NCBI GenBank assembly: GCA_014360055.1
Contig: JACIYH010000019.1
Span: 1 to 44,110 of the forward strand
Length of the DNA: 44,110 nucleotides
Reading direction: 5' to 3'
From: Bacillota bacterium
Lineage (GTDB): Bacteria > Bacillota > Sulfobacillia > JACIYH01
A program made the position numbers and the translations under genes. The notes under the pieces were generated by a model. That model worked only from the letters and a program-made list of their open reading frames with translations, did no database searches and was not told the DNA's origin. Numbering within the stretch: position 1 is the first letter of the stretch; every line of letters starts with the position of its first letter. This document shows, piece after piece, positions 8,867-15,337 of this stretch.

Positions 8867-10563
8867 ACCTGCCTCCTATCCTCCGAGGCGCGCTGGTGCC
8901 GGAACACCACCTGCTGCTCCCCCACCCCGCGCACGACCAAGTTGTGCCCGTCCCAGCCCGGATCGCGGTCGGGGTGGTCTTTACGGAAATGGGCACCCCG
9001 GCTCTCGGTCCGGGCCAGAGCACTGGCCAGCAGCGCGCCCGCCACGTCCAGGAGATTCGCCGTCTCGACCGCTTGCAAGAGTTCCGGGTGCCACCTTCCC
9101 CCCCGGGACGGCAGGACGAGCCGGTGATAGAAGGCGCGGCGCATCTCCCCCACCAGCGCCAACGCCCGTTCCAGGCCCTCCCGGCTCCGCACTACACCGG
9201 CGTCGCGCTGCATCAGATCACGCAGGTTCTCCTCAAGCTCGTGCACGCGCGGCCCCGGTCCCGAACGACCGCGGGCGTCGCAAATGGCATCCCACAACGG
9301 CGACTCCCCCCGCTCGAGCGGGCGGGCCGAGACCGAGTCCTTTCTGCGCGGCGGGGACTCGTGCAGGTACCGGATGGCTTCCCGTCCGGCCAGGCAACCG
9401 AAAACCTGGGTCTCGGTAAGGGCGTTCCCCGCCAGGCGGTTGGCCCCGTGCACACCGCCCACCACCTCACCGGCAGCAAAGACCCCCGCCGGCGCCCGGC
9501 AGGCTGAGGCAGGTTTGACCCTCACTCCCCCCAGGGAAAAGTGCGCACCCGGGGCCACCTGCAGGATTTGGGAAGTCGGATCCACTCCCAGATCCTTAAG
9601 GAAGCGGACGTACCGATCGTGTTCCATTTCCGCGCTCACGTGTCTGGCGTCGAGGTAAACCCCGCCGGCGTCCGTTCCCCGTCCGGCGGCTATTTCCCGC
9701 GCAATAGTACGGGCGAGCACATCCCGGGTAGCCTTTCCTACCGGGCCTTCTTCCCAGCGGGAAAAGAACTCCTCCCCGTGCCGGTTCAAGAGCCGTGCCC
9801 CTTGCGCCATCAGGCGCCCGGTGGGGATCTCCATACCGCGGGCCGCCGGGGGATGGACGAGTACGGTAGGATACATCTGCATGAACTCCATGTCCACCAA
9901 CTCGCCGCCGGCCCGTAGAAGCAGGCCCATCCCATCCCCCGTCTGCCCGGGCGGGTTGGTGTTGAGCCGGTACAATCCCGCTGCCCCTCCGGTGGCCACG
10001 ATGACCGCCTGGCACGGCCACAACTCGGCCTCCCCACTAAGCAGGTCAAGTACCGCCACCCCGGTCACCCGACCGTCCTCGACCACCAGGTCCAGTGCCA
10101 CCCGGTACTGCTCAAGTTTAACGTCCGCTCCCAGGCAGGCACGCAGCAATACCTGTGAAAGGGCCTTGCCCGTGCGCCGGTCCACGAAGAACGCCCGGGG
10201 GACGGAATGACCCGGCAACCAGGCACGGGCGATCTCTCCTCCTGGATCGTGGGTCCAGGGCATCCCCCATTCACGGAGATCCTGCAAACGCGCCCAACCA
10301 TCCCGGGCCAGGAGTGCCACCATCCCGGGGTCGTTCACAAAAACACCGGAGCGCATCAAGTCCTCGCAGAAGAGGTCGGTGGGATTGGAGGGGTCTCCCG
10401 GACGGGCACAACAGTACGAAAAGAGGGCCGACGGGGTAGCTCCGCTGGCTCCCGGTGCCCCCTTCGATATAGCTACAGCGTCCACCCCGGCCCGGCGTAA
10501 CTCCAGAACCGCTCTCAGGCCGGCCCCTCCCGTACCGAGCACAACCACCGGGCCTGCTGCCAT
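8857..10563 (-). CDS. FAD-dependent fumarate reductase/succinate dehydrogenase-like flavoprotein
   Basis: 568 aa member of the SdhA/FrdA/NadB flavoprotein family. The dinucleotide-binding GTGGAG is at residues 10-15; HFSLGGVRV and GVHGANRLAGNAL supply the active-site His and Arg seen in fumarate reductases; the C-terminal helical domain ends in RTESRGAHFRKDHPDRD, typical of the family. It should oxidise a saturated dicarboxylate-like substrate or reduce its enoate. The ATG at 10563 follows GGTGGAGG and begins exactly at the FAD strand, so a longer upstream frame is rejected. It is the first gene after the sigma-54-type promoter. No membrane anchor subunit is encoded nearby, so a soluble two-subunit enzyme with the 2Fe-2S protein is inferred. 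Confidence 0.9.
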   Translation of the reverse strand: MAAGPVVVLGTGGAGLRAVLELRRAGVDAVAISKGAPGASGATPSALFSYCCARPGDPSNPTDLFCEDLMRSGVFVNDPGMVALLARDGWARLQDLREWGMPWTHDPGGEIARAWLPGHSVPRAFFVDRRTGKALSQVLLRACLGADVKLEQYRVALDLVVEDGRVTGVAVLDLLSGEAELWPCQAVIVATGGAAGLYRLNTNPPGQTGDGMGLLLRAGGELVDMEFMQMYPTVLVHPPAARGMEIPTGRLMAQGARLLNRHGEEFFSRWEEGPVGKATRDVLARTIAREIAAGRGTDAGGVYLDARHVSAEMEHDRYVRFLKDLGVDPTSQILQVAPGAHFSLGGVRVKPASACRAPAGVFAAGEVVGGVHGANRLAGNALTETQVFGCLAGREAIRYLHESPPRRKDSVSARPLERGESPLWDAICDARGRSGPGPRVHELEENLRDLMQRDAGVVRSREGLERALALVGEMRRAFYHRLVLPSRGGRWHPELLQAVETANLLDVAGALLASALARTESRGAHFRKDHPDRDPGWDGHNLVVRGVGEQQVVFRHQRASEDRRQVWP

Positions 10564-10624
10564 TGCCTCCACCTTCCTCCGTCTCCATCGTGGGGCCTTC
10601 TGCGTCCTTACCAAGCAAGAGCCC

Positions 10625-10639
10625 GCAACTTCTGTACCA
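10625..10639 (-). promoter_or_regulatory. Sigma-54 (RpoN) -24/-12 promoter for the catabolic operon
   Basis: The minus strand reads TGGTACAGAAGTTGC, against the consensus TGGCACGNNNNTTGC. The GG and GC doublets are separated by exactly 10 bases, as required. Transcription would start near 10613, about 50 nt before the ATG of the flavoprotein gene. A sigma-54 activator gene lies directly upstream. Confidence 0.8.
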
Positions 10640-10683
10640 ACCTTGTCGAAGCTGATTTCCGACCCGCTAAGGCAAGGCCGGCA

Positions 10684-10755
10684 AACAATACGGCCCACCC
10701 ACCGGCACCACACTGGGGCAGCTCCTATTTGCATAGTAGCGTTAACAATACGACC
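10684..10755. promoter_or_regulatory. Paired direct repeats, candidate activator-binding (UAS) sites
   Basis: AACAATACGGCC (10684-10695) and AACAATACGACC (10744-10755) match at 11 of 12 positions and start 60 bp apart. Relative to the predicted start near 10613 they lie at about -75 and -135, the usual range for enhancer sites bound by sigma-54 activators. Binding by the adjacent activator is inferred, not seen. Confidence 0.5.
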
Positions 10756-10776
10756 AATTCAACCCCAATATGTCCC

Positions 10777-12870
10777 TTAAGAGCCAATTCGGCAAAGGTC
10801 GGAGGTGCTCAACTTACCCAAAAGGGCCACTCCGCGCTCGGTAATACGAGTACCCTGCCGCCCCCTGCCCACCACCACGTAGCCGTGCGCGGCCAGCAAC
10901 CTGAGCCGGGTGCGCAACTCCTGGGGGCTTAGCGGCACACCCATGTCCTCCAACATGGTGGCCAGCCGGTGGCGGCCGCCGCCGCAGCCCTCATCCCTGC
11001 AACGGGCGAGCGCCCGTAGAATCGCCAGATACTCCTCGGGGTACCCCCGCAACTGCATGGCGACAGGAAGAAAGTCCTCGCTCGGCGGCTGCGGCGGAGG
11101 CACGGCCTGGGGCCCGGAAGCCTCCGGAGGCAGCACATCCTGTAGCAGGGCTTGCAGGTCATCTCCATCCTCGGTCCAAACGCTGGCCAGGTACTGGATC
11201 ACCCCCTCCAGCTCACGCACGTTCCCGGGCCACCTATGCTCCATCAACTTCTTTATGACGGTGGACGGGAGTTCCCGGTGGCGGCAACCGAACCTATCCA
11301 GGAAATGGCGCACCAAAAGGGGAATGTCCTCTTTTCTTTCCCGCAGAGGAGGAATCCTGAGGGGACAAACCCGCAGGCGGTAGTACAGGTCCTCGCGGAA
11401 CCGACTCTGTTCGACCAGGGTACGGAGGTCGCGGTTGGTGGCAGCTATAATCCGCACGTCCACGGGCATAACCCGGGTGCCTCCTACCCGCATCACTTCC
11501 CTCTCCTGTAACACCCGGAGCAATTTGACCTGCGTGCCCGGGGGCAGATCGCCAATTTCGTCGAGCAGCAGGGTACCCCCGTGCGCCTGCTCAAACAACC
11601 CGGGCTTACCGCCCTTGCGGGCTCCTGTGAAGGCACCTTCCTCGTACCCGAATAATTCGCTTTCCAGCAACGACTCCGGAAGGGCGGCCAGGTTAATGGC
11701 CAGAAATGGACCCCCGGCTCGCGGAGAGGCATTGTGAATGGCCTGTGCGAACAACTCTTTGCCGGTACCGTTTTCCCCCATGATGAGGACCGTAAGGTCG
11801 GTCCTGGCCAGCCGCCTGGCCACCTCCAGCGCCTGGCGGAAGGCGACCGACTGTCCCACCAGATCGGCGAACGTGTACTTGGCCACGTGCCCCCTTTCCC
11901 GCATCTGCCTGCGGACTTCGGCCTCCAGTCTCTTAACATCGGTAACGTCCCGACACACGATCAGGTGGCCGGTGACCTGATCTCCACTTTTGATAGCCGT
12001 CTTGCTCACCAGGAAGGTCCGATCGCCCACGTCGCGGAGCCTATCGGAGCCGGCATCCACATCGCTCCCCAGTTCCGGCAGCATCTGCTGCAGGTGGGCC
12101 TGGTCGCCTTCCAGGGCGGCGCGGAATATCCTGGTCGCTGCCGCGTTGGCGAACCTCACCTTGCCGGCAGGGTCGATTTCCAGGATGGCCTCGCTCACCG
12201 TATCCAGCACCAGGTTGAGCCGTTCTTTAAGGTCACGCGCCTCCTCGGCGAGAACGATATACTCGCGCGTTAGGCGCACGATCTCCCCCACATATCTGGT
12301 AGTGAACGCCTGAGGCTTCTCCAGGGGCAGCCCGAGCCGCACCGAAAGCTCTATGAGAGTAGACACGTCGATGCCCCTGATCCCCAGATCTATGACTTTC
12401 TCCCTCCTGTCGGGGGGTATCAGGTGCGGCATTCCCGGGGTAATCACCACGTCGAAATCTTCAAGACCGCGTTGGCAGCCGGGCCAATACGGCTCCAAAA
12501 CCAGATGGTCCAGGCCCAGTTCACGCAGGCGTTCGACGACCTCCCAGGCGGATGCGGCGCTGTTACTCACTACCAGAGCGCGGGCCGCCGCCGGCAACCT
12601 GAGGAGTTCGCTCAGACGGTCCAGGCTGAGGCTGCGCCTGCAAACCACCACCTGCGCCCGCCGGTCCATAAAGGAAGCCACTTCCGCCAGTACGTCTTCC
12701 CGAGAAACCAGTACTACGCTGGCCTCCAGGGCGCGGCGGACGGGCTCATCCAGGCAGAACCCCTCTATCTCCACGCTGTCACGAAAGTACGCACTGAGCT
12801 GAGAGACGAACGTACCGTATACTTTTGGCGAACGTGTGATCAGGCCGAGCTTCTTGGCCGCCACAGTCAT
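10777..12870 (-). CDS. Sigma-54-dependent transcriptional activator with PAS sensor and winged-helix C-terminus
   Basis: 697 aa. Residues ~1-200 form an N-terminal sensory region similar in layout to PrpR-type receiver domains; ~215-315 is a PAS domain; ~338-570 is the AAA+ domain with Walker A GENGTGKE (365-372), the sigma-54 contact loop GAFTGA (412-417), Walker B LLLDEIGD, and RWPGNVREL. The family normally ends in a Fis-type helix-turn-helix; here residues ~605-690 (from YPEEYLAILRALARC to GTRITERGVALLGK) look like a winged helix, with a Pro-rich linker (581-598) before it. ATG at 12870. It lies directly upstream of, and in line with, the operon that bears a sigma-54 promoter, so it is the likely regulator. 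The ligand is unknown. Confidence 0.92.
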   Translation of the reverse strand: MTVAAKKLGLITRSPKVYGTFVSQLSAYFRDSVEIEGFCLDEPVRRALEASVVLVSREDVLAEVASFMDRRAQVVVCRRSLSLDRLSELLRLPAAARALVVSNSAASAWEVVERLRELGLDHLVLEPYWPGCQRGLEDFDVVITPGMPHLIPPDRREKVIDLGIRGIDVSTLIELSVRLGLPLEKPQAFTTRYVGEIVRLTREYIVLAEEARDLKERLNLVLDTVSEAILEIDPAGKVRFANAAATRIFRAALEGDQAHLQQMLPELGSDVDAGSDRLRDVGDRTFLVSKTAIKSGDQVTGHLIVCRDVTDVKRLEAEVRRQMRERGHVAKYTFADLVGQSVAFRQALEVARRLARTDLTVLIMGENGTGKELFAQAIHNASPRAGGPFLAINLAALPESLLESELFGYEEGAFTGARKGGKPGLFEQAHGGTLLLDEIGDLPPGTQVKLLRVLQEREVMRVGGTRVMPVDVRIIAATNRDLRTLVEQSRFREDLYYRLRVCPLRIPPLRERKEDIPLLVRHFLDRFGCRHRELPSTVIKKLMEHRWPGNVRELEGVIQYLASVWTEDGDDLQALLQDVLPPEASGPQAVPPPQPPSEDFLPVAMQLRGYPEEYLAILRALARCRDEGCGGGRHRLATMLEDMGVPLSPQELRTRLRLLAAHGYVVVGRGRQGTRITERGVALLGKLSTSDLCRIGS

Positions 12871-13149
12871 CCCCCACTGCTCCGGGCCTGCAACTGAACG
12901 GGCACCAGGTCGTGATTGCGCTGTCGCATAGTCATTTCCGCGTCGCTATGCCAAGCACCTTCCCTCCGGGTTCGGAAAAAACAGTCGGCAGCAGTGCTAA
13001 CCGTGTACGGGTGGGGCACCGGCCCTCCAGAGGTGTCTACCCCAACCTTCGTGGTTGAACTGCTGGAGTGAACGCTTGACTTTCCCCGGGGTGGCCGCAC
13101 GGCAGGGAACAGCCCGGCCAAGAACGAAAATATAGCCGAGAACTTAAAC
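12871..13149. other. Gene-free intergenic stretch
   Basis: Divergent spacer between the sigma-54 activator and the hairpin leader of the first coiled-coil gene. I see no convincing coding frame. On the plus strand an AT-rich patch near 13128-13136 (AAAATATAG) could be part of a -10 region for the rightward gene, but no -35 box stands out. Confidence 0.4.
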
Positions 13150-13214
13150 GGCGATGGGGCTCGCTGAACGTTGCAGTGGCAACTGATGGCTCCTGGCAGA
13201 CACCAGGAGCCATC
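13150..13214 (+). promoter_or_regulatory. Tandem-hairpin leader element, copy A
   Basis: A 65-nt element upstream of the first coiled-coil gene. Hairpin 1: GTTGC (13170-13174) and GCAAC (13179-13183) with loop AGTG. Hairpin 2: GATGGCTCCTGG (13185-13196) and CCAGGAGCCATC (13203-13214), a perfect 12-bp stem with loop CAGACA. No U-run follows, so it is not an ordinary terminator, and no rightward gene lies upstream for it to terminate. A near-identical copy in opposite orientation precedes the paralogous gene. An upstream GGGGCT can also pair with GGCTCC of hairpin 2, allowing a competing fold. Confidence 0.65.
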
Positions 13215-13245
13215 TCTTGCTGTAAAAGTGGGGTGCTCCGGATTG

Positions 13246-14022
13246 GTGGCAGACAACATACTCATCGAGTTATTGCCCGAAGTCTCCCAGTGGGTCAGCC
13301 GGCTGACCCCGGCCTCTCTCAAGGAGGCTGTAGAACGTGGGGCCGCTTACCTCCTTGCTCCCCCGGAGTGTCCGCTGGACGACGAGCTGCGTGACTATGT
13401 GGAAAGTTACGTAGAGTACTCGGCCTTTGCCGCCCGCGTTTCCGAACTGGAAAAGGAGCAACAGAAACTGGAACTGCAGGAGCAGGCACTCGAGGCGCAG
13501 GCCCAAATCCTGGCTGGCGGGCAGGCGAAAGGCCGGGGAGTCAAGGAACGCAAAGAACCGTTCACGGCTGGGGAAGTTCAGGTCTGCCACCCCCGGAATG
13601 ACCGCGCAACTATCACCAAGACGCGGCCGTCCGCGACCCCGGCACCGGACCTGGTCCCGACCCACGTACAGTTTGCTCACGAGGGGAGCCACGGCGACCC
13701 CACCAACCACGGGTCCCGACTCGCCGAGCTGGCGCATCAGAAAGGCTGGCAGGAGCATGTCACGCTCCGCAACGCACTCACCTGCGCATTTGCCCTGCAA
13801 CGACTGTCGACCCTCGAGCGGGACCAAATCGCAAAAGAGATCGCAATGTTGGGCAGGCAGAGCGCCGTCCTGCGCTACCGCACGTGGGTTCTCCTGCAGG
13901 ACAACCGCATCATTCAGATGCACCTGGGGGGTCTGCGCGCCCGCGTGGCCCGGCCGGGCACCCCGGGCCCCCGGCCGGCTCTTCGGGCTGCAGCCAGCGC
14001 AACTCCGAGCGCAAGGCATTGA
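13246..14022 (+). CDS. Coiled-coil protein of unknown function, paralogue A
   Basis: I do not recognise a family. About 258 aa: an N-terminal helical part (NILIELLPEVSQW...), a strong heptad-type coiled coil (around residues 65-90, SELEKEQQKLELQEQALEAQ), a polar, poorly conserved middle, and a C-terminal helical domain with RLAELAHQ...LRYRTWVLLQDNRIIQMHL. The convergent gene on the other strand has the same architecture and clearly related ends. GTG 13246 is chosen (TTG 13243 also possible) behind GGGGTG; a frame extending back to 13171 would run through the hairpin leader and is less likely. The last 113 bases overlap the 3' end of paralogue B antisense. The Pro/Ala/Arg-rich C-terminus lies in that overlap. 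Confidence 0.7.
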   Translation: MADNILIELLPEVSQWVSRLTPASLKEAVERGAAYLLAPPECPLDDELRDYVESYVEYSAFAARVSELEKEQQKLELQEQALEAQAQILAGGQAKGRGVKERKEPFTAGEVQVCHPRNDRATITKTRPSATPAPDLVPTHVQFAHEGSHGDPTNHGSRLAELAHQKGWQEHVTLRNALTCAFALQRLSTLERDQIAKEIAMLGRQSAVLRYRTWVLLQDNRIIQMHLGGLRARVARPGTPGPRPALRAAASATPSARH

Positions 14023-14617
14023 TGTGCATTTCGGTAACCCGGTTGTCATGATCCTTGAGCCAGGTTTCAAATCTCAGGGCCGCGCAGCGCCCTCGGAGGT
14101 GAGGCAGGCGACGGGCCAGGTCGTCCTCGTCGCATTCCCGCAGGACGTGTGATGCATAGGCCACACTCAAGGCCTGGGTCGCCGCCTTTTGCACCTCCAC
14201 GCCCAGGTGCTGGGCCAGAGCACCCAGCCGATCACGGAGGTCCGCAGCAACGGGAATCACCAGCGCTTCCGTGGGAACTGCCAGTTCCGACCGCGGCCTG
14301 GGCGGCCCGGGGTCGCTGTTTTTGCCGTCCCTGAGTAGTTCGACCCGGAGCCGCAGTGCCTCTTCTTCTGCCTCCAATTTCCGCTGGGTTTGATCCAGAC
14401 GGCCGTGCATCACCGCCAGGAGAGCATACTCGGCGAAGGAGGCCAGGAACGCTTCTTTCAGCGAAGGGGTTTCACCACCGTCCTCGCGGGCTCCCAGCCG
14501 GCAAAGGCTCTCGACCCCTTCGCCCAACACACCTGCCTGCTGCTCCGACGCAAGGCCCTGGTACCACTGCGCTACCTCCGAGATTACTTCCACCCACAAT
14601 TCTCCCTGACCCTCCAT
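13910..14617 (-). CDS. Coiled-coil protein of unknown function, paralogue B
   Basis: 235 aa, no family recognised. It parallels paralogue A: N-terminal ELWVEVISEVAQWYQGL (A: NILIELLPEVSQWVSRL), then a coiled coil (residues ~75-98, GRLDQTQRKLEAEEEALRLR), a linker, and a conserved C-terminal domain RLGALAQH...LRFETWLKDHDNRVTEMHI (A: RLAELAHQ...LRYRTWVLLQDNRIIQMHL). No signal peptide or membrane segment. ATG 14617 has GGAGGGG upstream. Its leader carries the second copy of the tandem hairpin element, 125 nt before the start. The tail (EEPAGGPGCPAG...) is read antisense to the tail of A. Function is unknown; the shared leader suggests common control. Confidence 0.75.
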   Translation of the reverse strand: MEGQGELWVEVISEVAQWYQGLASEQQAGVLGEGVESLCRLGAREDGGETPSLKEAFLASFAEYALLAVMHGRLDQTQRKLEAEEEALRLRVELLRDGKNSDPGPPRPRSELAVPTEALVIPVAADLRDRLGALAQHLGVEVQKAATQALSVAYASHVLRECDEDDLARRLPHLRGRCAALRFETWLKDHDNRVTEMHINALRSELRWLQPEEPAGGPGCPAGPRGRADPPGASE

Positions 14618-14741
14618 GTCGACCCCTCCGAACTTCCGGGATGCCCGCCTCGAGCGTCCCCGCGGGTCAGCAGCGGCATAGCCGACTTGGTGCGCCCCCA
14701 GGTACAGTGCCTCCCAGGTGATTCCTCCCCCCCTTAAGCAA

Positions 14742-14807
14742 ATGGCCCCTGGCGTGTCCGCCAGGAGCCATCAGTTGCCACCGCAACGCAAGGCGGGCTC
14801 CATCGCC
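14742..14807 (-). promoter_or_regulatory. Tandem-hairpin leader element, copy B
   Basis: Inverted copy of the element at 13150-13214, read toward paralogue B. It has 9 substitutions and one 2-nt indel over 66 positions. Hairpin 1 keeps GTTGC/GCAAC with a changed loop base. Hairpin 2 is ATGGCTCCTGGCG / CGCCAGGGGCCAT with loop GACA; one A-to-G change turns an A-U pair into a G-U pair, so the stem is kept. The upstream GGAGCC can pair with GGCTCC of hairpin 2, as in copy A. Confidence 0.65.
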
Positions 14808-14971
14808 TATCGGGTTCGGGGGAGGTTTCTGCATCAAACGGCATTTATCCTTCCCGGAGCCCAAGCACAGCAGGTACCGGCACTTCACTCGTGACGATGC
14901 AGAGCACCGTCCCGTACTGAGGGGCCGTATGTGGGCCGGGCAGCCCGGTTCCTGTCGCCCGCGGTCAGGAT
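14808..14971. other. Intergenic spacer, nothing identified
   Basis: Between the leader of paralogue B and the end of the small membrane protein gene. I find no reliable promoter, terminator or coding frame. Confidence 0.4.
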
Positions 14972-15160
14972 CTAGGCGTCCTGCCAGCGGGAGCGGAGGC
15001 CGGTGCCAGGACGGGCCCTCCGTATGAGTCGCCGCAACCGGTAACGCAAGATGCGAAACCGCCAGCCCCGCACGAACCACACCGTCGCCACAGCCAGCAC
15101 CGCCATGGCCACGCCCGCCCCCACCCCGAGAACCGCCGCCATGAGAGAACCGGCGTCCAT
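14972..15160 (-). CDS. Small single-pass membrane protein, unknown function
   Basis: 62 aa with one hydrophobic helix (residues ~6-30, LMAAVLGVGAGVAMAVLAVA) followed by a strongly basic tail (RGWRFRILRYRLRRLIRRAR). The ATG at 15160 has an excellent GGAGGTGG ribosome-binding site 4-6 nt upstream, the main reason to believe it. Topology by the positive-inside rule is N-out, C-in. No family recognised. It lies between the P1 peptidase and the hairpin leader of paralogue B, both on the same strand, but a link to either is unproven. Confidence 0.5.
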   Translation of the reverse strand: MDAGSLMAAVLGVGAGVAMAVLAVATVWFVRGWRFRILRYRLRRLIRRARPGTGLRSRWQDA

Positions 15161-15337
15161 GGTGCCACCTCCGCGCGCCTTCCCTCTTCCTGGCGTAGCT
15201 CTCCCGTTCCCCCTTGCAAGCACGAAACCGGCCGCCGCTGGCCGGTTTCACCACTGCTCCCGGCAACCCTGGGTGACCACGCGGTGGGTCCCGTTCATCG
15301 CTCCAGCTCGGGGATTTCTATGTGGGTGACCTTACTT

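Noticed and set aside
10681-10697. Second sigma-54-like sequence TGGGCCGTATTGTTTGC on the minus strand
   Set aside because: The GG and GC doublets are 11 bases apart instead of 10, and it overlaps one of the direct repeats; the site at 10625-10639 is far better.
12867-13322. 151-codon minus-strand frame between the activator and the first coiled-coil gene
   Set aside because: It runs antisense through the hairpin leader and the start of paralogue A, has no ribosome-binding site and no recognisable features.
13150-14807. Insertion sequence with terminal inverted repeats
   Set aside because: The inverted copies resemble IS ends in layout, but neither enclosed gene looks like a transposase, no target-site duplication was seen, and each repeat lies at the 5' end of a gene.
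14667-15266. 199-codon minus-strand frame across the leader of paralogue B
   Set aside because: It overlaps the small membrane protein in another frame and reads through the hairpins; composition is random and GC-driven.
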